NCBI RefSeq assembly: GCF_963576675.1
Contig: NC_088911.1
Location: 77,529,256-77,593,255, forward strand
Source of the DNA: Euphorbia lathyris
Taxonomy: Eukaryota; Streptophyta; Magnoliopsida; Malpighiales; Euphorbiaceae
Length of the DNA: 64,000 bases
Direction of reading: 5' to 3'
In this document: piece after piece, positions 31,931 to 41,961 of the stretch
Layout: the number at the start of each line of letters is the position of its first letter
How positions within the stretch are numbered: position 1 is the first letter of the stretch
Position numbers and translations under genes: made by a program
Notes under the pieces: model-generated
What the model was told of the DNA's origin: nothing
Seen by the model: the letters and a program-made list of their open reading frames with translations, nothing else
The model's database searches: none

Positions 31931-34900
31931 TTACTGAAGAGGATTAAACATACCAATGGCTTCTCTCAGTATGCTGAACTGTTCACGAGCCAGTGGCTTT
32001 GTGAAGATATCCGCAAGCTGCTCATCCGTTGGGACATAGGTCAGCTTTATCTCACCCTTGAGTACATGGTCTCTAATGAAGTGATGTCTTATGCTGACAT
32101 GCTTCATCCTGCTGTGTTGAATTGGGTTCTTTGATAGATCAATTGCACTTTTGTTGTCGCATTTGACCTCAATTGTCTTTGTTTGAACACCATAGTCTTC
32201 AAGCTGTTGCTTAATCCATAGGACTTGAGCAACACAGTGACCAGCAGCAATGTACTCAGCTTCAGTGGTAGACAAGGCTACTGACGCCTGCTTCTTACTG
32301 AACCAGGATACAAGACAGCTTCCTAAGAAATGACATCCTCCAGAAGTGCTTTTCCGTTCAAGCTTGTCTCGACCATAGTCAGCGTCAGTGTATCCAACGA
32401 GTGTAAAGCCATGAGTGTTGGGATACCATAAACCTGCATTCACTGAGCTTTGCAAATATCTAAGGATTCTTTTTACAGATATGTAATGAGATTCCTTAGG
32501 GTTAGATTGATATCTAACACAGTAGCATACTGAGAACTGAATGTCCGGTCTACTTGCTGTTAAGTAAAGTAGAGAGCCTATCATACCTCGATACAATTTG
32601 CTGTCTACCGACTTACCATTCTCATCAGCGCAGAGGACAGTGTCAGTGCCCATAGGAGTGTATATTGGCTTGCAATTTTCAAGATCATATTTCTTCAATA
32701 TCTCCTTGGCATATTTAGCTTGACTGATGAAGATGCCATTCTTTCCTTGTTTGATTTGAAGTCCAAGGAAGAAGTTGAGTTCTCCCATCATCGACATTTC
32801 AAACTCAGTCTGCATTTGCTTGCTAAATTCCTTGCACATTGACTCATTAGTAGCACCGAAAATAATATCATCAACATATATTTGAGCCAGCAGGGTATCT
32901 TTACCCTTTCTCTTAATGAATAAGGTTGTATCAGCTTTGCCCCTGACATAGTTTCTAGTCAGCAGGAAACTGGTCAGCCTCTCATACCAAGCACGTGGTG
33001 CTTGCTTGAGGCCGTACAGAGCCTTTTTGAGTTTATAAACGTGGTTTGGGAATTTAGGATCCTCAAACCCTGGAGGTTGATTAACATAAACTTCCTCGTT
33101 TATAACTCCATTAAGGAATGCACTCTTAACATCCATTCGAAACAGTTTAAAGTTCATGTAAGATGCATATGCACATAAAATCCTAATAGCTTCTAGCCTT
33201 GCCACTGGGGCAAAGGTCTCACCGTAGTCAATACCTTCTTACTGACTGTAGCCCTGAGCTACAAGCCTTGCTTTGTTCCTGAGTACGTTTCCTTGCTCAT
33301 CCAGCTTGTTACGGAAGACCCATCTTGTTCCAATGGTCTTCTGACTCCTTGGATGTGGCACTAGCTCCCATACGTCGTTTCTTCTGAATTGGTCAAGTTC
33401 CTCTTGCATTGCGCTCATCCAGAATTCATCTTCCTCAGCATCAGTGAAGTTCTTAGGTTCCTGAACTGAGACGAAGGCTACATTGCTGAGGTACCTCCTG
33501 AGTTGGTTTCTTGCCATCAGGGTATTCTCAGCGGCATCAAGGATTGCACTCTTTGAGTGCCCTCTTGTAATCCTTATCTCTTTGGGTAGATTGATGTCTT
33601 GTGTTGTCTGTGTTTCAACAATCTCTGCAGGTGAAGACTGGTCAGTGAAAACAATATTTGGTTCACTTTTACCTTTGGTCAGCCCTTGAGGGAATGACTC
33701 AGCGGCTGTATCTTGATCAGCGGGTGCTGAGTGTGGATCATCCTCGGTCAGCGGCAGATATCTTCCTGTAGGGTTAGTTTCGTCGAACTCAACATGTACT
33801 GACTCTTCTAAAACTTGAGTTCGTTTACTGAAAACTCTGTACGCTTTGCTGTTTGTTGAGTAGCCTAAAAAGATAGCTTCATCAGCTTTTGAGTCAAATT
33901 TAGCTAGGCTATCTTTAGTGTTTAAAATAAAACATTTACAGCCAAAGGCACGAAAGTATCCAATGTTGGGCTTTCGTCCTTTCCAAAGCTCGTAGGGGGT
34001 TTTCTTTAGTATAGGTCTAACAAGAGCCCTATTAAGAATATAGCACACTGTGTTAAGAGCTTCTCCCCAAAAATACTTTGGAAGCCTATGCTCACTCAGC
34101 ATTATCCTGGCTATTTCAACCTGTGTTCTGTTCTTCCTTTCAACAACCCTATTTTGTTGAGGCGTTCTAGGATTAAAAAAGTTATGGTCAATGCCGCTGG
34201 CTTCACAGAATTCAACAAACTGTTGGTTTTTGAATTCTCCACCATTATCACTTCGGATGTGAGCTAGTTTTAGGTCTTTATCATTTTCAAGTTTTCTAAC
34301 CAAATTTGAAAATGTCTCAAAGGTCTCATCCTTGCTACTCAGCAAGATGACCCAAGTGTACCGAGAGAAGTCATCTACAATGACCAAGGAAAATCTTCTT
34401 CCACCCAGACTCAGCGGCTGGACTGGACCGAAGAGATCCAAGTGTAGTAATTCTAACGGACGCTTAGTTGAGACAATGTTTTTGCTATGAAAAGATTGTT
34501 TGGTTTGTTTTCCAGCTTGGCAAGCGTGACATAATTGATCTTTTTCAAATCTAAGTTCAGGCAGTCCCTCAACCAATTGCTTTCTTGCTAATTTGGCCAG
34601 GAGGTCCATGCTTACATGACCAAGTCTCCTGTGCCATAGCCAGGAATTTTCTTCCTTTGAAACTAAGCATACATTTTTTGAAAACTTTTTCTCTTAGTCT
34701 AGCATAAAGACATTATCAATCCGAGGGGCAGTTAAAATTAACTCATTTGTTTTTCCCTCGTATATTTTACATCCAGTAGCATCAAATATAACTTTTCTCC
34801 CATTGTCACATAGCTGAGCTACGCTGAGTAAGTTATATTTGAGTCCGCTGACTAGGGAGACTGACTCAATAGTAGGATTACCTCCGATGGTTCCTGACCC

Positions 34901-35059
34901 TACTATCTTACCCTTTTTGTTGTCTCCAAAACTTACGCTTCCTCTTCGTTTACGCTCAAACGTGATGAACTGAGTTTCATCACCAGTCATGTGCCTCGAG
35001 CATGCGCTGTCAATATACCACATCTTTGACTTCTCAGCACACCTCAGGCTTACCTGCAT
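31931..35059 (-). pseudogene. pol: Pol polyprotein of element E1, two nonsense codons
   Basis: The same 1,042-codon frame as E2 with stops at 34694-34696 (a leucine codon TTA to TAA, just after the F-M-L-D segment) and 33239-33241 (CAA to TAA within GYSQQEG at the start of RT). The domains are complete: DSACSRHMTG, GHVSMDLL, CHACQAGKQ, integrase SDNGGEF and PQQNRVVERKN (glycine to arginine at a well-conserved N-G-V position), [10 protein letters not shown], RNase H TDADYGRD and TEAEY. The arginine change and both stops suggest loss of function. Confidence 0.92.
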
Positions 35060-35064
35060 TGTAA

Positions 35065-36807
35065 CTAGTTACTTTTTAGTACCCAATTATTTTTGGGTCC
35101 TTGCTTGTTAGGTTCAACAGGTAAAGCATCATATTTTATTTTATGGCGGCATACTTGGACAGTATGGCCATTCTTTCCACAGAAGTCACAGCTGACCTTC
35201 CGTTTAGGATTTCTCACTGACTGGTCAGCACCCTAGTGCTGAGCGTGCCAGCACACCTTTGTGGTGTGTCCTTTCTTCCCACAGAAGTCACACTGGACGT
35301 TCCGCTGGGGATTCCATCTCTACTGACCAGTACTTCGGTACTGAGCATTTAGAGGAATATTTCTTTTGTTTTGAACCTTTAGTTGGTTCTGGATATTTGT
35401 GACGTCCTTTCTCAGTTTCTTTGAATATGATTGGACTTTAGAGACAGACTTATGTATGATCTCCATATTATCATGCAAAGTTGAGTTGTCCTGAAGAAGG
35501 AATCTGAGGTCACTTAGCTTGACCTCTTCAACCTCGTCACAGCGCCTGCTGAGTGCTCTAATTTTCTTATTACACTTTTTGACAAGTGTATAGAGGTCAC
35601 TCAGGGCATTACCCATTTCGTTTCTGAGCTGAGAAAGTGATATTACCTCATTTGATTGCTCCTCATCGTCAGATGCAATGGAGGGGTCAGCATGCTCAGA
35701 GACGCACGGCTCAGCAAGTTCGTCAGCCATGAAGCATATCTTTGCTGACTCGGTGGCCTCAGCTTCTGTTGATGAAGACTCATCATTGTCGATCCATGTA
35801 GCCACCATTGCCTTTTTGCCGTTCTTCTTATCTTTCCTCAGCGTGGGGCAGCTTGACTTGATATGCCCAGTTTGATGACATTCAAAGCATGTAATGGGCT
35901 TTGAGTTGTCTTTCTTGTATTTGCTGTCGCTGGACTCAGCTTTATACTTATCAAACTTTCTATAAGGCTTCTTAGAATATTTATCATTCATTCTGAACAG
36001 CCTTTTCATCTTCCTTGTGAACATAGCCATCTCCTCATCATCTGTTGAGCTCCCATCAGTGGAGTCAGCTTTCATGACAAGATATTTCTGCTTCTTGTCT
36101 TCAGACTTTTCCTTCACCTCGAAGTTTTTCATTGATATCTCATGGGTCAGCAACGAGCCGATGAGTTCGTCATATTTGTAGGTGGTTAAGTCCTGAGCTT
36201 CCTCAATAGCGGTCTTCTTTGCTTGCCAGTCTTTAGGAAGACTCCTGAGTATCTTTTTGACTTGTTCTTCCTCAGTGAAGATCTTCCCAAGTCTCTTGAG
36301 CGCATTGATGATGTTGGTAAACCTTGAATGCATGTCAGATATACCCTCATCATTGTTCATTTCGAACAGCTCGTACAGTCTCATCTGCTGGTTCACCTTG
36401 GACTCCTTTACTTTATTGGTTCCTTCGTAGGTGACCTCCAGCTTCTTCCAGATCTCTTGCGCCGACTCACAACCTGAGATTTTATTATATTCTACAGCAT
36501 CGAGTGCACAGTGAAGCATATTTACAGCTGAAGCATGATTTTGTAGCTTCTTGAGATCATCCTCTGTCCATTTGGCCTCAGCTTTAACAACTGTTTGGCC
36601 AGCCACAACTTCGACAGGTACAAATGGACCTTGGACTATGGATAGCCAGGCACTCATATTTGTAGCCTGAATGAAATTTTTCATCCTATTCTTCCAAAAG
36701 GTGTAGTTAGACCCGAAGAATAGGGGAGGCCGAGTAATGGACAGCCCCTCAGGTAAGATCTGAGTTGTTTGGTTTCCTGGGAGAAACCGAGTGCTGTTTT
36801 CGCCCAT
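35065..36807 (-). pseudogene. gag: Gag of element E1, two nonsense codons
   Basis: 580 codons in one frame from MGENSTRFLPG at 36807 to TAG at 35065-35067, with TAG at 35320-35322 and TAG at 35233-35235. By comparison with E2 the first replaces a glutamine and the second a tryptophan (TGG to TAG). It carries CFECHQTGHIKSSC and two extra CDFCG-type fingers. The pol ATG at 35059 is 8 nt beyond the gag stop, so pol is in the minus-one frame. Confidence 0.9.
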
Positions 36808-36855
36808 AGTAGGGATCAGCTCAAGGTGGTTAAACCTTTTACAGTGAGCTTTTAA

Positions 36856-36867
36856 GCTCTGACACCA
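36856..36867 (-). other. Primer binding site, element E1 (one mismatch)
   Basis: TGGTGTCAGAGC on the minus strand; the usual site is TGGTATCAGAGC. The change is probably post-insertional. Confidence 0.85.
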
Positions 36868-36869
36868 CT

Positions 36870-38206
36870 TGTTGGTCCCTTATAACGTTACAAGTATAGT
36901 TCCAAGGGGAGGTTAGGAACTATTTAAAAATTTTTAAGCTAGGGCAGACTTTTTTTCGTGAGAAAAAGGTTTGGACAGCGGCGCTGAGTGAATAGCAAGA
37001 TACTGGCTTAGTCAGCTAGTGACTAGGTCAGTTTCTTTACTTGAGTCAGGAGATAGCACTTAGAGTCTATTCCTGAGCTCAGATATTCAATGCGCACAAC
37101 TCAGCTTGACCTCTTTACTTGGTCAGTTTTTAGTTTTAAGCAAGCAATAAATATATAAAGGAGTTAAAGGTTAGAAATATGTTACTCAGCAGATTTATCC
37201 AGGTTCGGCCTCCAAGCCTACGTCCTGTCCCCGGAACACGTTCCGAGATTTCGAATTCTCTACTGAGCTCTTTAACGGTAGAGCATCAAACCTTTTACAA
37301 TCTTAGCAACTGAGTATAACAAGAGTACCTTCCTCTATACCTCTACTTAATCCTAATCTCTTGCTAAGTACTATAACCGAGTACTCAACCTCTCCTTTCT
37401 AATCTCTAGAAATGATAAGTGTTTGTCCTAAACAATGATTGCTAAGACACCTTAGATGATTGAATAATCACTCTAGACTTTTACACAAAAGATATGAAAT
37501 TTAGTGTAAGATTGCTTTGCTTTTTCTTGCAGAACTTTGCGTAGAAATTTGGTCAACGTAATGGCTTGATCAAGTTCTGTATTGAATGAAGCAACTGATG
37601 GCACTATTTATAGAGACCTCTGAGGCATCGGTCATTTCGAATTTCGAAATAACCGCTGGAGGGAAACGGCTTCCTGTCGTTGTCATCCTGACTTGCTCAG
37701 AACTCTCAGCCAATCAGATTTGAGTATCTTCTGTCCTCAGTCAGCTTTTGGTCAGCTCGGCAGAATGTCTCTCCATTTATGGTAAGGTCAACTGGACAGC
37801 ATACTGTGTCTTCTGAACTTTACCAAAAGTGGAAATACTTTGTCTGGAAGTTGTTCTTAGCCAGCTGCTGTCTTGTACTGTTTGTCGAATCAACTCAGCA
37901 GCTTCGTCCCGAAGTTGTTCCACGAAGGTCTTCTAGATCCTTCTTCCGCTGAGCTGCGTTTTGTACATAACGACAGCGTTTTGACATACGCGGGCCGAGT
38001 TGCCTTAAACTGTTTGACTTGGGCTTTGACTTCCGTATTGGGCTTGGGCCTTTTAATGTTGTGTCTTATAAACAATTTAACTCAACATTGAACAAACACA
38101 TTAGTAGAATAAATCAAAGCATTTAAACTTAGTGTGTTTAGAATATATTTTAATTACACTTAAACAATTTTGTCAAATCAAAATTATGTGGAAATGTGTT
38201 TCAACA
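36870..38206 (-). repeat. 5' LTR of element E1
   Basis: 1,337 bp, TGTTGG to CAACA. It has the same minus-strand TATAAATAG (near 37605-37615) and GGAACACGTTCC palindrome as the 3' LTR. Confidence 0.92.
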
Positions 38207-38211
38207 AATTG
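38207..38211. other. Target-site duplication of element E1, right copy
   Basis: AATTG, partner of 15110-15114. Confidence 0.9.
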
Positions 38212-38511
38212 TTTCGACGGCTTCTCATGCTGAGTTCTATCTCACTTAGCTCTGTTGGACTATAAACCTCAATCTTTTCATGCTGAGTTCGATTCCACTC
38301 AGCTTGATCATGAGACTGAGTTTTATTCCACTTAGCTTGTTCTGTCATCTCATGCTGACTTTGTCCTGTTTTACTTTTATATCTATTTATATTTATATTT
38401 ATACTCAACATTGAACAAACGGATTAGTACAAATAAAGCACTTAAATTTGATTGTCTCTTAATCATGGATGATTTTGTCAAATCAAAATCTTGTGGAAAG
38501 GTGTTTCAACA
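38212..38511 (-). repeat. Solo Sirevirus LTR S, right part
   Basis: It continues the subfamily-1 LTR from TTTCGACGGC to TTTCAACA, closely matching 4580-4879 of LTR B. Confidence 0.88.
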
Positions 38512-39075
38512 AAAACCACCAAAGATATTTGGGATATCCTTGCTAAAACCTATGCTAAACCAAACCGGGGACACATTAAACAACTGAAAGATCAATTCAA
38601 TCGCATATCAAAGGGTAATCGCACCATTACTGAGTATATGCAATCTCTCAAAGCCTATGCGGATCAACTTGCTACTTTAGGTAAACCTGTTGAGCACGAG
38701 GATGTTATTGATCGTGTTTTGCTCGGTCTTGACTCTTCCTATAATTCTGTAATTGAATCTGTCAATGCTCGTGACACTACAATTTCCTTTGAGGAATTAC
38801 ATGAAAAACTTATCAATCGCGAGCTTACCTTATAGCAAAACCAGTACAACTCATGTACCCCTGTTACTGCTTTTGCCGCCTCCTCTCGACCACAAAATCG
38901 CAATTATGGGCGATCACATGCCCCTGGTATTTTACCAAATCTCAACAATAACTATCCTAAATAGCCCCGTCCTTTTTTGGATAAATGTCAGTGGTGCCGT
39001 GAGCAAGGCCATGTCCTTTCACAATGTCCAAAGTTCAATCAGAAGTTCCCTAACATTGTGCCTCATGCCTCCTCT
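38512..39075 (+). pseudogene. gag: Gag of element C, C-terminal part
   Basis: It resumes from 13896 with TTKDIWDILAKTY, then IKQLKDQF, EYMQ-L and LGLDSSYN, all typical of the copia gag family. A TAG at 38833-38835 and another near 38962-38964 interrupt the frame. Beyond them the CCHC knuckle CQWCREQGHVLSQC is intact. The sequence is lost at the A-rich edge of array D near 39076. The first five bases, AAAAC, are the right target-site duplication of LTR S. Confidence 0.88.
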
Positions 39076-39118
39076 AAAAAAAATAAAATAAAATAAAATA
39101 AAATAAAATAAAATAAAA
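39076..39118. repeat. (AAAAT)n tract at left edge of array D
   Basis: An A run followed by AAAAT repeats. The same tract occurs at 43769-43796 and 48594-48641 in the other units with different length. The join with element C lies within this A run. Confidence 0.9.
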
Positions 39119-39179
39119 CTAAACAACTAAACTAAAATATCAATGTATAATATAAACAAAATAAACCTGAAAAGTTTTA

Positions 39180-40022
39180 TTAAAACTTGGGTTGCCTCCC
39201 AAGAAGTGCTACGTTATAGTCGGTGAGCTCGAACTCCTTAACAAATAACCCGTACCTACAAAACGGATTAAGAGCCTCAAATAAGTTTAATGAAAGTAGG
39301 AGGCCGAATTTAAACATATTATGAAAAAGTTTGGTTTGCTCCCTTTTGGATTCTCTTGGTAGGTCGAAGAGAATGAAAACTTCTGAACAAGGAGTAAATC
39401 CAAACTTTTCTAACTTTTGAGGAAAAGGTAGTTGATATACACAAGCTTCGATTTGATCATTTATTTCTATCACATGATTTATAATTTCAGATTTTGAACC
39501 GGGGTTGCTTACCGCTTCCGGTTCTTCACTTACCTTGAGTGATGCATGTGACAGTGGACTTGGTTCTACCTTTTCGTCATTCCTCAAAGAGATGGCTTGA
39601 GCTGATTCCCTTTGTGGGATTTCTATGTTTTCCTTTATGCTTGGGAGGGCATCTCGGGAGTGCTCTTGCATCTCATGGTTTATTTGAGCCAATTGGTTGC
39701 TCAAGTCCTTGCAAACCTCCTCATTGATTGTAAGTCGGGCTGATATTCCTTTCAAAAGGGACAGCACCTCATCTCGTGAGCTAAAGGGTTGTGGAGGAAC
39801 TTGGCTTGCTTGTTCGTAAGGAAACATTCCCAATTTGTTTTCCCTGTGCTCATTAACAAACCCTTGGTGATTGAGGCTCAGTTTCGCCATCAAGATATCC
39901 ATTTTCTTATTTAAGTCGGCCATGGAGGGATTGGGAGCCTCATTCTCCAGGGCATGAATGTATGGTCTTGATGGGATAGTAAACTTTTGAGCTTGCCACT
40001 CTACTTTTTCTTGCCAATTCAT
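39180..40022 (-). CDS. Unknown gag-like protein of element D, copy 1
   Basis: 280 codons, start MNWQEKVEWQ. It is the only long frame in the D unit and lies just after the leader, where gag is expected. Residues 35-60 (NPSMADLNKKMDILMAKL) loosely resemble the C-terminal part of Athila-type gag. The middle is helical (ISARLTINEEV, LSNQLAQIN). The C-terminus has LPFPQKLEKFGF and LFHNMFKFGLL. No zinc knuckle or enzyme motif is seen. Copy 1 ends in LLGRQPKF because a 45-bp stretch present in copies 2 and 3 is missing near 39228, between short CTCGA repeats. The function is unknown. Confidence 0.6.
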   Translation of the reverse strand: MNWQEKVEWQAQKFTIPSRPYIHALENEAPNPSMADLNKKMDILMAKLSLNHQGFVNEHRENKLGMFPYEQASQVPPQPFSSRDEVLSLLKGISARLTINEEVCKDLSNQLAQINHEMQEHSRDALPSIKENIEIPQRESAQAISLRNDEKVEPSPLSHASLKVSEEPEAVSNPGSKSEIINHVIEINDQIEACVYQLPFPQKLEKFGFTPCSEVFILFDLPRESKREQTKLFHNMFKFGLLLSLNLFEALNPFCRYGLFVKEFELTDYNVALLGRQPKF

Positions 40023-40306
40023 TGATCAGAGAATGCTGAGAAAAAGTGAAGTTCTAGCACAAAAGTTGATAAGTAACAGTATACAGATATGAACAAGTAT
40101 AGAAGAGTATAAAGAAATTATATATCAACAAGTATAGACGATATAAACAAAGATATTCACAAACGAATTGTATATAAACAAGTATATGTATAAACAGGTA
40201 TATGTATAAACAAGTATAAACGATATAACGATATAAACAAGGGTATTCACAGCGGATGCCTAAACTAACAAATCAACCTTTGGTTCGATATTGCAGAAGA
40301 AATAAA
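40023..40306 (-). other. Leader of D unit 1 with ATAAACAAGTAT repeats
   Basis: The untranslated region between primer site and ORF. From about 40110 to 40240 the words ATAAACAAGTAT and AACAGGTATATG recur. Units 2 (44750-45040) and 3 (49594-49880) have near-identical leaders. No gene seen. Confidence 0.7.
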
Positions 40307-40324
40307 TCCCCGACAACGGCGCCA
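40307..40324 (-). other. Primer binding site (tRNA-Asp type), D unit 1
   Basis: TGGCGCCGTTGTCGGGGA on the minus strand, complementary to the 3' end of plant tRNA-Asp with one mismatch. Sites of this kind are typical of Athila-related gypsy elements. Units 2 and 3 have it at about 45034-45051 and 49878-49895. Confidence 0.8.
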
Positions 40325-40330
40325 AAAACT

Positions 40331-41961
40331 TGATACGCCTCACGGTAGTCGCACCGCGAGACTCACTAAGGGATAAGTGTACCCCGTCGTTATCAAGTAA
40401 TAAATCTGGAAAGTCCAGGTATCGAATCCACAGGACTTATTTACCACAAGCATCGAATTACTTGGTCTCAGGTGTTATCTAGGCTTTGTGGGTTTTGAAT
40501 TTGTTTGTTTAAGTTAATCCACTCCTAGGTTGAATTACGCTACTCCTAGCTAAGTTATACCAGTTCTAACTAAGTTATTCTGCGCCTAATTAAGTTAAAC
40601 TACTCCTAACTAAGTTAAACTACTCCTAATTGATCTTTCACTAATGCAATTACCCGAAGGAACATGGTATGAACGATAATAATGAAGTTAGGTTATTAGG
40701 TCTATTGATTAAAAACCTAATCTAAATCACTTGTATTCAAGGCGATTAACCCTACTTACCCTCCTGAAGTTCCTAGTGCGTGATTCCCTTGTAAGGCCGA
40801 AACTAGGTCTAAGGCTCAGCAATTTGGGCTTAATCAACTAAGAGGTCATCAATCTCCTAGGCTCTGACTAGGTCAGATTCAGTTCACAATATGTGCCTAC
40901 TCGATTTTAGGGCTTTTGAATGAGTTAAACCAATTGAATAAAGCGTAAGACAAAGATTAAATCAATAAGCATAGAACAAAATAAGAGCTAAAGTATTATT
41001 AAAGATGAAGAATAATGTCACAGGATACAATTAGCCTAGGATTCATAGATTGTATCAAAGAGTACAAACAAAGTAAAGTAAAAGGAGATACGAAAATCCC
41101 TTTCAAGGAACCTGTCTACTCTGCAATCGGCTTCCTAGGTCTTAAGGACGGACCTTGAATATTCATCGAGAACAACTTTGAAGGAGCTTCAATGGAGGTC
41201 GAAGAAGATGGAGGAGATGGAGAGGAAATTCAAGGGGAAAGCTAAAGTAATTTACAAATAATGAAAGATGCCTAATTACATTGGAAAAATCCTATTTATA
41301 GGCATGGCTCGGGCCCTTTTGATGACCTATTTCGTGTCCTTATGCGGGTAGGAAGTTGTGGGGCCGATCGTGGAGTCGTGGGGGCGGAATTGGTCTTTTT
41401 GACAAATTCCCGCAGGTCTGCTCGCCGAGCAGGCACTGCTGCTCGGCGAGCAGGCACTGCTGGTCGCGAGCAGGCACAGCCTGCTCGGCGAGCAGGAGCG
41501 GTGCCCGAGCAGTGCCTGGGCAGCTCGCCGAGCAGCGCCTGGGCTGCTCACCGATGCTCAATTCGCCGAGCGACTGCCGGGGGTCCCCGAGACACGATTT
41601 TTGCCTGAAATTGATCATGTTTTAACCTGCACACGCACATAAACTCCAAACAACATTAGTCCAAAGGCTAAATTGACCCGCCAATCGCTTATTATGAGCA
41701 AACGCTTCGTTTGGTGCGACTTTTGATGGATCAATTAGCTTCAAAAGATAACGGAATTATAATATGCATGCCATTTTGGCCGTATTTGCCTAAATTGATC
41801 ATAAAACGAGCCTAAACAACGAAAAGTAAATAAAACATTTCCAATTTCTAACTAACTCACACAAAAGCATTTAAATGCGAGAATTGCTCGCTTATTAACT
41901 AAATAACGCTAAAAACCGTTCTAAAACCGTACCCAAAGATAGGGGTTTTTGACCCCTATCA
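40331..41961 (-). repeat. LTR 1 of array D
   Basis: 1,631 bp on the plus strand, TGATACGCC to CCCCTATCA, with inverted ends TGATA and TATCA. A minus-strand TATAAATA lies at 41293-41300 inside CCTATAAATAGG. A GC-rich repeat block (41405-41565) lies about 110-270 bp upstream of it on the minus strand. Confidence 0.85.
41405..41565. repeat. GC-rich palindromic minisatellite in LTR 1
   Basis: Irregular repeats built on GCTCGCCGAGCAG and its reverse, alternating with GCACTGCT and GCCTGGGC. Equivalent blocks in LTR 2 (about 46140-46260) and LTR 3 (about 50990-51195) differ in length and order. Confidence 0.85.

Larger units (their letters stand above)
15115..38206 (-). mobile_element. Complete Sirevirus element E1 (subfamily 2), hosting E2
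   Basis: The minus-strand order is 5' LTR (36870-38206), primer site, gag, pol, spacer, third ORF, three polypurine tracts and 3' LTR (15115-16452). It is flanked by AATTG on both sides. E2 sits inside its third ORF. Removing E2 and one CAGCT leaves about 11.5 kb, nearly equal to E2 itself. The LTRs belong to subfamily 2 (start TGTTGGTCCCTTATAACG) and differ from each other at about 25 places by eye. All three ORFs carry nonsense mutations, so E1 is not autonomous now. Confidence 0.92.

Noticed and set aside
40307..40324. tRNA-Asp gene
   Set aside because: Only 18 bases complementary to the tRNA 3' end are present, next to an LTR; this is a primer site. The same holds for the initiator-Met sites.
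41327..41625. Frames on both strands in the GC-rich block of LTR 1 (also in LTR 2 and 3, and 48265-48593)
   Set aside because: Composition artefact of the minisatellite; not conserved between copies of the same LTR.
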